A stretch of DNA of 64,000 bases from Gordonia amarae NBRC 15530 (lineage in GTDB: Bacteria > Actinomycetota > Actinomycetes > Mycobacteriales > Mycobacteriaceae), in contig NZ_BAED01000043.1 in assembly GCF_000241345.1 (NCBI RefSeq), positions 31,047-95,046 of the forward strand. Direction: 5' to 3'. The notes below the pieces were generated by a model, which saw nothing but the letters and a program-made list of their open reading frames with translations, did not search any database and had not been told where the DNA came from. How positions within the stretch are numbered: the first letter of the stretch is position 1; each line of letters opens with the position of its first letter. The position numbers and the translations under genes were made by a program. Below are positions 7,646 through 15,776 of the stretch, piece after piece.

Positions 7646-10446
7646 CGTGTGCTCCCCACCGGTGTGTCTCCGAGGATCCGGGCCAGTGCGGCGACCGCCG
7701 GGCCGGCCAGTTCCGGATCGAACAGCGAGTGCGCCGCGGCCACCCCGACCGGTTGCTCGCCGGGTCCGGACCGCGCGAGTTGTTCGGCGATACCCCGCCG
7801 CACCGGTGCGTCGAAGGGGCCGAAGGTGCGGCGCAGCAGCGGCAGCGCGTCGACGAACGCGGTTTCGTCCAGACCGGCCAGCCACGAGTCGATCATCGGC
7901 AACAGCACCGGGTCGTGGATCAGCAGCAGCCCCGAGTCGCCGAGGAAACCTTCGATCCAGCGCGCCTTCTCGACGGGTGTCGCGCCGCGGGACAGCGCCA
8001 GCCCGAGCCGGCGCGCGGCCTCGGCCGAGTCGAAGACGTCGGCGTCGGTGAGCAGCCGGGTGATGCGGCCGACGAGCACCCCGTTGACGTCGGTGCGGTC
8101 GGCGATGGAACGCAGCACGTCGTACCAGCGTTGCCGGTCAGTGCTCCCCTGCCCCGCTGTGTTGTCCCCCGCTGTGTTGTCCCCCGCTGTGTTGTTCACC
8201 GCTGTGTTGTTCACCGCTGCGAGCAACGCGACCGTCTCGTGGACCGCGCCGATCCTCTCGGTAATGCTCTGGGCCGCTTCGTCATTGAGTCCGGTGACGG
8301 CGGCGGGCAGGCCGGTGCACACCCGCAGCAGCAGCGAACGGGCGACAGCGCCGAGCGCGGTGACGTCGGTGCCGCGCACATCGCCGTAGCGCTGGGTGCG
8401 GCCGATCGCCGGCAGCGCCGCCATCAGCTGGTCGACGTCGTGGTCGACGGCCGCCCGGGCGTGCAGCGCCGCCAGCACCGGACCGAGCGCGTCGGCGGCG
8501 TCGGCGAGCAGGGTCTGTTCGAGCAGCTCGGTGATCTGCGAGAGCTGGGTGGCCGCCGCGGCGCGGTCGCCGATCTTCGCATTTGCCGCAGCGGAAACCG
8601 TTGTGCCCCACACCGATGCGAGGACCACCTCGATGACTAGTTCTGGTCGCCAGGTGAGCAGCCAGCCCTCCTTGAACGTGCCCGTCCCCGTGATCTCCAG
8701 GGGTTGGCCCCAGTCGATCCCGAGTACCGACAACCGGTGCAGCAGGATGGATTTGGCGAGGTCATTCGGTTTGCGCAGATCGAGCACGACCTCCTTGGCC
8801 GCCGGACTCTGCTTGAGCCGCAACGACTTCACCGTCGACGTCAGATCCGCCTGCAACGGTACGACGGGTGAATCCTCCGGCACCGAGCCGAGCCGCTCCC
8901 CCATCACCACCTCGCGGTGCACCAGGTCGGCCAGGGTCCGGTCCCCTTCGCACAGCACCGCCAGCGTGGCCTCATCGAGTTCGGCCAGACCGGCCAGCTG
9001 TCTGCCCCGCATCGTCGCGAGAGTCTGTGCGAGCCTGACCGATTCGATGATGTGCGCCGACGACACCGGAAGGTCCTGGGCGCGGAGGCGCTGCGCCGCA
9101 CCGGTGAACCAGCCGGCCACCACCGTGTCGGGGTCGGCCGTGAACAGATGGTGATACCAACCGGGCGAGACCACACCCGCCGCGTACCCCGACGCGAACG
9201 ACAACCGCGAATGCGTCCACGGCACCCACGCCAGTCTGGTGCGGGTCTTTTTCATGCCCTTGAGGATCCGGCTGTCGGCGGTGGCGGGCGGCAGTTTGCC
9301 GCGCAGTGCCGGGACGTGCCAGGCGCCGCAGATCACCGCCACCTTGTGCACGCCGGTGCGTTTGAGGGTCTTGCGCAGCACCTGCCGCATGTACGCCTCG
9401 CGGCGCTCATCGCGGGCGGCGTCGGGGCTGTGGTCACCCACCTCGTCGCGGAGTACCGTCATCGCCTCGGCGATGGCCTCGAAAATACCTTGTTCGCTAC
9501 GGGTTTCGACGACGTCGTCCCACCAGCGTTCGGGGTCGTCGTAGCCGGCGGCCTCGGCGAGGAGGGCGATGGGGTCGGTGCGGGCGAGGTGTTCGGCGGT
9601 GGTTTCGTCTTCGGTGGTGGCGTCAGGATTCTCGTCTCGCCGGACCCCTCGTGACCCTCGCTCCTTCGTCGCTTCGGCCTCGGGGATCAAGGGGGTACCT
9701 GCGTCCCCACCGGCTTCGGCCTCAGGGATCAAGGGGGTACCCGCGTCCCCACCCGCTTCGGCCACGGGGATCAAGACGTCGTCCCCGACTCCAGTGGCAC
9801 CGGCGTCTTCGTCCCTGGCAGCCAGGGTGACGGCGGCGGGGAGGTCGCAGAACTCGACGGGGACGTGGTTGCGGACGGCCCAGGTCATCGCCTGCCATTC
9901 GGGCGAGAACACCGCGAACGGCCAGAAGGCGGCCGACGACGGGTCGTCGGCGGCGTACCCGAGGAGTGCCACCGGCGGCGACATTCCTTCCGCCACAACC
10001 GAGCCGATCAGGTCGGAGGCATCGGCCGGGCCCTCGATGAGAATCGCGTCGGGTGCGATGCGGTCGAGCTCGGCGGCCACGGCGCGGGCCGATCCCGGAC
10101 CGTGGTGCCGGATGCCCAGCACGTAGGTACCCGGCCCCGGGGCGCTGATCGGCCCTGCGTCAGTCAACCCATCCGGACAGCCGTCGGGAACGGGGGCGCT
10201 GGTCGGCCCTGCGTTAAGCAATCCATCCGGACGGCCGCCGTCGGGAACGGGGGCGCTGGTCGGCCCTGCGTTAAGCAATCCATCCGGACGGCCGCCGTCG
10301 GGAACGGGGGCGCTGGTCGGCCCTGCGTCAGTCAATCCATCCGGACGGCCGCCGTCGGGAACGGGGGCGCTGGTCGGCCCTGCGTCAGTTGAGTCCACGG
10401 CGTGCTGCCCGGTAGAAGTCGGACCAGTCCTTGCGTTCGCGGACAA
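7642..10446 (-). CDS. DUF5682 protein (TraB/TIKI-like motifs), cassette gene 4
   Basis: 934 aa, conserved but uncharacterised. The core starts at about residue 108 with YVLGIRHHGPGSAR, then ILIEGP (Glu138), and later VAVICGAWHVPAL. This GxxH...E...GAxH pattern resembles the TraB/ChaN/EreA (TIKI) putative metallohydrolase fold (my inference). Residues 1-105 are four copies of a 19-residue repeat; two more repeat tracts lie inside. The 62-bp overlap with the MoxR gene is unusually large for this operon. No credible start exists between the repeat tract and the core apart from GTG at about residue 109, so the N-terminal extension may be a repeat-expanded junction. Confidence 0.85.
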   Translation of the reverse strand: MSANARTGPTSTGQHAVDSTDAGPTSAPVPDGGRPDGLTDAGPTSAPVPDGGRPDGLLNAGPTSAPVPDGGRPDGLLNAGPTSAPVPDGCPDGLTDAGPISAPGPGTYVLGIRHHGPGSARAVAAELDRIAPDAILIEGPADASDLIGSVVAEGMSPPVALLGYAADDPSSAAFWPFAVFSPEWQAMTWAVRNHVPVEFCDLPAAVTLAARDEDAGATGVGDDVLIPVAEAGGDAGTPLIPEAEAGGDAGTPLIPEAEATKERGSRGVRRDENPDATTEDETTAEHLARTDPIALLAEAAGYDDPERWWDDVVETRSEQGIFEAIAEAMTVLRDEVGDHSPDAARDERREAYMRQVLRKTLKRTGVHKVAVICGAWHVPALRGKLPPATADSRILKGMKKTRTRLAWVPWTHSRLSFASGYAAGVVSPGWYHHLFTADPDTVVAGWFTGAAQRLRAQDLPVSSAHIIESVRLAQTLATMRGRQLAGLAELDEATLAVLCEGDRTLADLVHREVVMGERLGSVPEDSPVVPLQADLTSTVKSLRLKQSPAAKEVVLDLRKPNDLAKSILLHRLSVLGIDWGQPLEITGTGTFKEGWLLTWRPELVIEVVLASVWGTTVSAAANAKIGDRAAAATQLSQITELLEQTLLADAADALGPVLAALHARAAVDHDVDQLMAALPAIGRTQRYGDVRGTDVTALGAVARSLLLRVCTGLPAAVTGLNDEAAQSITERIGAVHETVALLAAVNNTAVNNTAGDNTAGDNTAGQGSTDRQRWYDVLRSIADRTDVNGVLVGRITRLLTDADVFDSAEAARRLGLALSRGATPVEKARWIEGFLGDSGLLLIHDPVLLPMIDSWLAGLDETAFVDALPLLRRTFGPFDAPVRRGIAEQLARSGPGEQPVGVAAAHSLFDPELAGPAVAALARILGDTPVGSTR
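8156..8215 (-). repeat. 15-bp tandem repeat inside the DUF5682 gene
   Basis: Four units of GCTGTGTTGTCCCCC / GCTGTGTTGTTCACC at 8156, 8171, 8186 and 8201. Read on minus they encode the pentapeptides VNNTA and GDNTA. Multiple of three, so frame-neutral. Confidence 0.85.
9638..9691 (-). repeat. 54-bp dispersed repeat, copy 1 (inside the DUF5682 gene)
   Basis: Matches 42014-42067, between gyrA and gyrB, at 52 of 54 positions. In this gene it reads on minus as [18 protein letters not shown]. The end of the element is the seed of a 42-bp tandem array that continues to 9775. Confidence 0.85.
9683..9775 (-). repeat. 42-bp tandem repeat inside the DUF5682 gene
   Basis: Two full units and a partial third, each beginning GGGATCAAG, at 9683, 9725 and 9767. 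They encode repeated LIPEAEAGGDAGTP and keep the reading frame. Confidence 0.8.
10149..10384 (-). repeat. 57-bp minisatellite encoding the DUF5682 N-terminus
   Basis: Units starting TCGGCCCTGCG at 10149, 10203, 10260, 10317 and (partial) 10374. Spacing is 54, 57, 57 and 57 bp, frame-neutral. They encode a repeated 19-residue Pro/Gly/Asp peptide (AGPTSAPVPDGGRPDGL). The array ends at the MoxR stop codon, i.e. exactly at the gene junction. Confidence 0.9.
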
Positions 10447-11488
10447 TGCCTTCGAGGTATTCGGTCCAGATCACGGTGTCAGAGCCGGGATCCTTGACCA
10501 CGGCGCCCTGGATGCCGGCTGCCACGTCGGAGGGGCGCAGAACACCGTCGCCGAAGTGGGCGGACATGGCGATGCCGTGGGTGATCACCGAGATCGCCTC
10601 GGCGGTGGACAGGGTGCCGCTGGGTTGTTTGACCTTGTTGCGGCCGTCCTCGGTGACACCCGCGCGTAGTTCACGGAACACGGTGACGACGCGCCGGATC
10701 TCGTCGGCGGCCGACGGCACCTCGGGCAGTTCCAGTGCGCGGCCGAGGGATTCGACGCGCTGGGTGACGATGCGGACCTCGTCGTCGGCGGTGGCGGGCA
10801 GGGGCAGCACCACCGTGTTGAACCGGCGGCGCAGCGCCGACGACAATTCGTTGACGCCGCGGTCGCGGTCGTTGGCGGTGGCGATGAGGCTGAAACCCTT
10901 CGCCGCCTGCACCTCGATACCGAGTTCCGGTACGGGCAGGGTCTTTTCGCTGAGGACCGTGATGAGGGCGTCCTGGACGTCGGAGGGAATGCGGGTGAGT
11001 TCCTCGAGTCGGGCGATCTTGCCCTCGGCCATCGCCGTCATGATCGGCGAGGCCACGAGCGCTTCGCGGCTGGGGCCTTCGGCGATGAGCCGAGCATAGT
11101 TCCAGCCGTACCTGATGGCCTCCTCCGGGGTACCCGCCGTCCCCTGCACGAGGAGCGTTGAGGTTCCGCTGATGGCCGCCGAGAGATGTTCCGAAACCCA
11201 CGTTTTCGCGGTTCCCGGCACACCCAGCAGGAGCAGGGCGCGGTCGGTGGCGAGGGTGGCGACCGCGACCTCCATGATGCGGCGCGGACCGATGTACTTG
11301 GGGGTGATGACGGTGCCGTCACCGGCGGTACCGCCGACCAGGTAGGTGACCACCGCCGACGGCGACAGCCGCCAGTTGGGTGGGCGCGCACCGGTATCGG
11401 TGCGGGCGAGGGCCTCGAGTTCGGCTGCGTGCAGCTGTTCGGCGTGCGGGCGCAACAGGTTGGTGGCCTGCTGATTGTCGTCGGTCAC
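10385..11488 (-). CDS. MoxR-type AAA+ ATPase, cassette gene 3
   Basis: 367 aa. AAA+ core with Walker A GVPGTAKTW (residues 89-97), Walker B-like ARLEEL (about 159-164, Glu162/163), sensor-1 Asn207 in IATANDRDRG and the arginine-finger segment SSALRRRFN. MoxR ATPases work with VWA partners as chaperones that mature or remodel target complexes. The GTG start at 11488 overlaps the DUF5691 stop as GTGA, which supports coupled translation. Presumed motor of the cassette. Confidence 0.92.
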   Translation of the reverse strand: MTDDNQQATNLLRPHAEQLHAAELEALARTDTGARPPNWRLSPSAVVTYLVGGTAGDGTVITPKYIGPRRIMEVAVATLATDRALLLLGVPGTAKTWVSEHLSAAISGTSTLLVQGTAGTPEEAIRYGWNYARLIAEGPSREALVASPIMTAMAEGKIARLEELTRIPSDVQDALITVLSEKTLPVPELGIEVQAAKGFSLIATANDRDRGVNELSSALRRRFNTVVLPLPATADDEVRIVTQRVESLGRALELPEVPSAADEIRRVVTVFRELRAGVTEDGRNKVKQPSGTLSTAEAISVITHGIAMSAHFGDGVLRPSDVAAGIQGAVVKDPGSDTVIWTEYLEGIVRERKDWSDFYRAARRGLN

Positions 11489-12996
11489 GTCAGTTCCCTC
11501 TCCAGAGCGGTGCGGATACGTAAAGCTTCGTCGAATACGGCGAGTTGGTCGGTCCACAGGTTCGCGGTGGCGGCCTCGCGCAGCGCCATCCGGTGCCGGC
11601 TCCAGTCGAACTCGAGCGGAAGGCCGATCGGCAGGTAGGTCAGCATGGTGCGGGCGGCGGTCTCGAGGGTGCCGTACCGGACGCTTGCTTTGCAGGCGGC
11701 GTCGAACACCGCCGCGGCGACAGCGGGCGGCCACGGCGTCGGCAGGTAGGAAAGGCCGACGACGTTGCCGTTACGGAGACCTGCGATCACCGCGTCGGCG
11801 ATGCGGGTGGGATCGGCGACACCGAACAGCTCGGGCGGTGCGAGCGGATGGTTCAGCAGCGCCGTCGCCCATCGGGTATCCCTCTGGGCCACAGCTGCTT
11901 CCGACAGCGCGGGAATCACCTGACCGGCGTCGTCGCGGGATACGGCGCCGACGATCTTCTCCGGTGCCGCGCCGAGCCGGGCCTCCCAGAACGTCAGTGT
12001 GATGCGACGCAGGAGTTGCGCCGTGACCCACCCCGCCGGATTGGTACCGCCGCCGAGCGCTGTTGAGGAGATGCCGTCGCGTGCGGCGTCCGCGGCGACG
12101 AGCTCCTCACCGCTCGGGGTGGTGAGCTGCAAGCTGGCGCGCAGCAGGCTGCGACCGAGTCGCACATGGGGTGCCGTGAGCACTTGGAGTCGTTGCTGCA
12201 GAGCCGATTCGGGGATCTGGGCGAGTAGATTCTGCGCCACGGTCCGTACCTTCTTGCGACGATCGGCCAGGCACTGTTCGAGGAACGGCTCGTCGGCCAC
12301 GGACACTCCGGTAGCCAGTACGGGCAGCAGTTTCTCCCGGTCGGGACCGGTCTCCGACGACCAGCTGTCGACCAGGAGCCGCAGTGCCTCGTCCGGCTCC
12401 CGGTGGCGCAGTTCGGTCAGGTAGGTCACCCGCTGGTCGACGGTGCCGTGCGTCCAGAGCCGCTCATCCGGCGCGGACTCGTCGCCCGCGGCACCGCCCA
12501 GCTGTCCGAGAAGAACACCACCCCAGCCGATATCGGGTGTATGCACGGCGAGCCACGCACCGCGCGGCCCGACGATCCGGGTGACGTCGTCGCGCAGTGC
12601 GGTGTCCCGCAAGGCCGCCCGCAGCAGAGGCACGAGCAGCCCGGCGGGTGCTCTGCGGCCGGACCCGGCAACCCGGTGCAGCGCCCAGGAACGCAGTGGT
12701 GCGGCGGCCTCGAGGGCGTAGTGCACGGCGCGTGCGGCGGTGTCGGACAGTTCCGGACGATGGTCGGCGGGGGCCTCGCCGATCGGGGTCGCCTCCACCG
12801 CCGGCGGCCCGGATGCGTTGCGGGCCACCGCAGTCAGTGCCGCAGTCCGCAACACCGAGGTGGGCAGCGGTTCGTCCGGCGGCAGGTGATCGGCGATCAC
12901 CTGATCGGCATCGAGCCGCGTCGGTTGCCGGTTGTTGACGCCGACGAGTGCCGCCGACACGGTGGCGTCCCAGTGCGTGGTCTCGCGGGGTATCAC
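11485..12996 (-). CDS. DUF5691 helical-repeat protein, cassette gene 2
   Basis: 503 aa, uncharacterised. Rich in Leu/Ala helices with HEAT-like segments (around residues 215-290, e.g. LADRRKKVRTVAQNLL), suggesting a scaffold. No catalytic motif is visible. GTG 12996 overlaps the SWIM gene's stop as GTGA. Assignment to DUF5691 rests on recalled conserved gene order and on the N-terminal VSAALVGVNN and VLRTAAL segments; I cannot run a profile search. Confidence 0.75.
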   Translation of the reverse strand: MIPRETTHWDATVSAALVGVNNRQPTRLDADQVIADHLPPDEPLPTSVLRTAALTAVARNASGPPAVEATPIGEAPADHRPELSDTAARAVHYALEAAAPLRSWALHRVAGSGRRAPAGLLVPLLRAALRDTALRDDVTRIVGPRGAWLAVHTPDIGWGGVLLGQLGGAAGDESAPDERLWTHGTVDQRVTYLTELRHREPDEALRLLVDSWSSETGPDREKLLPVLATGVSVADEPFLEQCLADRRKKVRTVAQNLLAQIPESALQQRLQVLTAPHVRLGRSLLRASLQLTTPSGEELVAADAARDGISSTALGGGTNPAGWVTAQLLRRITLTFWEARLGAAPEKIVGAVSRDDAGQVIPALSEAAVAQRDTRWATALLNHPLAPPELFGVADPTRIADAVIAGLRNGNVVGLSYLPTPWPPAVAAAVFDAACKASVRYGTLETAARTMLTYLPIGLPLEFDWSRHRMALREAATANLWTDQLAVFDEALRIRTALERELT

Positions 12997-14381
12997 AGCG
13001 CGTTCACCCGCCCGTCCGCGACGATGGCCAACGGCAACAGTCCGTCGGCGTCGAGTTCGCCGACGACGTCGACGACACCGCCGAGGGTGCCGGCCACCAG
13101 CGACGGCCACAGCTCGGCACCCACCCGCAGCGGCACCGATTCGCCGTTGTTGTCGGTGAGTGCGTAACCGGTTGGGCCGGAACCATTCACGATCGCGAGC
13201 CGACCACGCACCGTGGCCGGTGAGGAACGCAGCCAGGGGTCGGCGGCGACGTCCCGGGCGCGGGCGGCCCGGGCCACGGAGACTGTCGTCGCCGGCGGCA
13301 GTGCGGACGGGCGGCCGTCCGTGCCCGACGGTGGTCCGTCCTGGTCGGCGATCAGCGCCCGCTGAGCGGGCGCACCCGGATAGTAGTGCAGCGGCGCCCG
13401 GAATGCCGCCCCCACCGGGGGCCGCGGCGGGAAGGTGCCGCCGGTGGGCACATACTCCAGGATCAGCGCGTACCGTCCGGCGGCGCCCCCGTACAGCCAT
13501 AACCGGCGGGCGGTGACACGATCGAGTTCCTCAGTGCGCCAACCGAGTACCAGCCAGTCGTCGACGACGGCCGGCTGCGCCAGGACGTCGGCCTTGGCGA
13601 CGGTGTAACCGACATGCCTGCGGACCGCGGCGGCGGTGTCGTCGTCGAGTTCGGCGAGTCGTTGGTGCGCGGTCCCGAGCGCCCACAGCGCACCGAACTC
13701 CATCAGTAGCCGGTGCGGCCACGTGCCCGGCTCACCGCCGGTGAGGACGGCGGGCAGCTCCCGCACCTGCGAGGCCAGACCGGGAGCCTGGGCGTCGACG
13801 AGGCGGGCGGCAAGTGGGTCGAAACGCCCGTACGGGTCGTTGTCGATTCCCGAGAACCCGTGCGCGACCTGATCTTCGAGCCACATCGTGAGCTCGGCGA
13901 TACCTCCGGCGACCCGGTCGGCCCGCTGGGCGGCGGTGGCCGCCGCGCGCTCGGCCTTCACACGTTCGGCCCCGCCCGGCTTGGCCACGGCATCAGCATC
14001 GGTAGCGGCCTTGGCACCGGCGCGGGCATCGCGGCTGTCGAGCCAGGCGCCCGCGAAGTCGGACGGTTCGGCCGCGTCGGCTACCTGACCGGCCGACCAC
14101 AGCAGCAACAGACCCAGCGCGTGCTTGCATGGGAACTTGCGTGACGGACACGAACACTTGTACGCCGGGCCCCGCAGATCGACGATGGTCTGATACGGCT
14201 TCTTGCCGCTGCCCGCGCACAGGCCCCACAGCGCCGCGCTCGTGGCACCGGTTTCCGACCAGACACCCGGCGTGGCGAGTTTGCGGCCCGCGTTCACCGA
14301 CGAGGTGTCGGGCGCCGCCGACTCCACCTGCTCGGTGCTCCACCTGGTGCCCGCGACCGCACCCCCGCCCGAGAATCTCAC
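12993..14381 (-). CDS. SWIM zinc-finger protein, cassette gene 1
   Basis: About 462 aa. The N-terminal SWIM motif CSCPSRKFPCKH (CxCx6CxH; Cys76, Cys78, Cys85, His87) binds zinc and usually mediates nucleic-acid or protein contacts. The long C-terminal part has no recognised domain; near its end is a segment (VRGRLAIVNGSGPTGYAL) of probable beta structure. Start is uncertain: GTG 14381, GTG 14387 and TTG 14390 are all in frame, and GTG 14381 is chosen. First gene of the operon; the promoter should lie in 14382-14486. Confidence 0.85.
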   Translation of the reverse strand: MRFSGGGAVAGTRWSTEQVESAAPDTSSVNAGRKLATPGVWSETGATSAALWGLCAGSGKKPYQTIVDLRGPAYKCSCPSRKFPCKHALGLLLLWSAGQVADAAEPSDFAGAWLDSRDARAGAKAATDADAVAKPGGAERVKAERAAATAAQRADRVAGGIAELTMWLEDQVAHGFSGIDNDPYGRFDPLAARLVDAQAPGLASQVRELPAVLTGGEPGTWPHRLLMEFGALWALGTAHQRLAELDDDTAAAVRRHVGYTVAKADVLAQPAVVDDWLVLGWRTEELDRVTARRLWLYGGAAGRYALILEYVPTGGTFPPRPPVGAAFRAPLHYYPGAPAQRALIADQDGPPSGTDGRPSALPPATTVSVARAARARDVAADPWLRSSPATVRGRLAIVNGSGPTGYALTDNNGESVPLRVGAELWPSLVAGTLGGVVDVVGELDADGLLPLAIVADGRVNAL

Positions 14382-14486
14382 GCCCACCAACTAACCACAT
14401 GACTGCGACATCGCGCCCGAACGCAGTCATTCGACGGACGGCGTGGACTCAGGCGTGGGGCCGTCCCCAGCGAGGATCGAGGCAGG

Positions 14487-15056
14487 TCAGGACGGACAGT
14501 GGACCGTGTAGCTCCAGTGCGTGCCCTGCTCGGGGCCGGTCACCTTCACGGTCACGAAATTCTGGCCACCGGCCGGCACGCGGATGCGTTTGCTGCCGTT
14601 GCCCTCGTTGATGCGGTCACCGATCATGCCGGTGTTGTACAGCTGCCGCCCCTGGTAGAACACCTGGATGCGGTCGGGCTGCGTCTCGGTGTCGTAGACG
14701 ATGGTGAAGCTGAACGGACCGCGCCGGCCCATGATGTGCTTGGTGGTGGTGACACCCTGCCCGCCGGACCGGGTCTGCTGGTTGCAGCGCTGCACCTTCG
14801 GGGAACCACCTCCGGGTGACCCCGTCGGGCCGCTCGATCCCCACGATTCGAGGCTGCCGGTCACCGTGTCGCCGAGTCCGGGTACGAATTCGTTGAGGAC
14901 CGCGCCGCCGATGTCCTCGGCGCTGCCCGAGTCGACGCTGCCGACGCTGACACTGCCATCGGCCGACGCGACGCCCGGTGCCCCGAACATCAGGGCACCG
15001 GCGCCGAGCAATGCGACACCTGCCGTCCGCCGAGATCTCTGTGTTGTGTTGCCCAT
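14487..15056 (-). CDS. Secreted protein, paralogue A of a tandem pair
   Basis: 189 aa with a Sec signal peptide (RRTAGVALLGAGALMFGAPGV, cleavage after about ASA at residue 32). A Gly/Ser-rich spacer follows, then a beta-rich C-terminal domain from about residue 85. That domain has YDTETQPDRIQVFYQG, TGMIGDRINEGNGSKR and VTVKVTGPEQGTHWSYTVHCP, with two Cys likely disulphide-bonded. The domain resembles a small beta-sandwich seen in extracellular proteins (inference); function unknown. It shares the whole domain with the gene 127 bp away. Confidence 0.8.
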   Translation of the reverse strand: MGNTTQRSRRTAGVALLGAGALMFGAPGVASADGSVSVGSVDSGSAEDIGGAVLNEFVPGLGDTVTGSLESWGSSGPTGSPGGGSPKVQRCNQQTRSGGQGVTTTKHIMGRRGPFSFTIVYDTETQPDRIQVFYQGRQLYNTGMIGDRINEGNGSKRIRVPAGGQNFVTVKVTGPEQGTHWSYTVHCPS

Positions 15057-15183
15057 GCGCCACCGCCAGGTTCAGAATCCGATATGTCGGATCAACCATA
15101 TCGACCGATGACACCCGCCACCGCCCGATTCTTGTCGCCCAAAAGGGTGGAATCGGTTGTGCGGTAGGCGTTGACGTCCAGAG

Positions 15184-15684
15184 TTAGGCAGGGCAGCCGA
15201 CGGTGTAGTTCCAGGAGCCGCCGACAGGACCGCTGACCTTGACCGTCACGTAGTTGTTGGTTCCGGCCGGCACCGAGACCTTCTTGCTGCCGGCGCCCTT
15301 GACGTAACCGGTGGAGGCCCGGATCTTGCCGTGGTAGAACACCTCGATCTTGTCGGCCTGCGTGCCGGTGTTGTAGGTGAGGGTGAAGGTCATCGGTCCG
15401 GTGCGGCCCATCAGGTGCCTGGTGTTGGTGGCCGACAGGCCGGGCGACACGGCGCGCTGACCACAGCGGAGCTCCCGGAGCGAGCCGTCGACACCCTCCG
15501 GCGAGCCGTCCCGGGTTGCCGACCCTGCGGTATTGGCACTGCCGGAGAAGATACCGCCGGCGCTGCCCGTATCGAGGCTGCCGGTGGCGGCGCCGGCCAG
15601 GCCCGGCACTGCGCATACGAGGGCGGCGGCACCGGCCACCGCGGCGATCGTTGTCCGGCGAGGGTTGCCCACTCCGTTGTTCAC
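15184..15684 (-). CDS. Secreted protein, paralogue B of a tandem pair
   Basis: 166 aa. Signal peptide ends near GAATG (about residue 34). The C-terminal domain matches its neighbour: YNTGTQADKIEVFYHG, GSKKVSVPAGTNNYVTVKV and SWNYTVGCP. GTG 15684 is chosen because GGAGAAG lies 3-4 bases upstream. The spacer is shorter than in paralogue A. The pair probably arose by tandem duplication followed by divergence. Confidence 0.8.
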   Translation of the reverse strand: MNNGVGNPRRTTIAAVAGAAALVCAVPGLAGAATGSLDTGSAGGIFSGSANTAGSATRDGSPEGVDGSLRELRCGQRAVSPGLSATNTRHLMGRTGPMTFTLTYNTGTQADKIEVFYHGKIRASTGYVKGAGSKKVSVPAGTNNYVTVKVSGPVGGSWNYTVGCPA

Positions 15685-15776
15685 GACTTCTCCATCCACG
15701 TCAATTCTCGAACGACGTATCCACTGTACGGCGCCCCGCAGCACTCCCCGTGGCGTCAATAGTACGAAAGTCACCT

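Noticed and set aside
7624..8640. 338-codon plus-strand frame opposite DUF5682
   Set aside because: Antisense shadow in high-GC DNA; composed of repeated Arg/Gln/Val with a translated repeat tract.
10149..10384. CRISPR-like array
   Set aside because: Units are contiguous 57-bp repeats with no spacers; a coding minisatellite.
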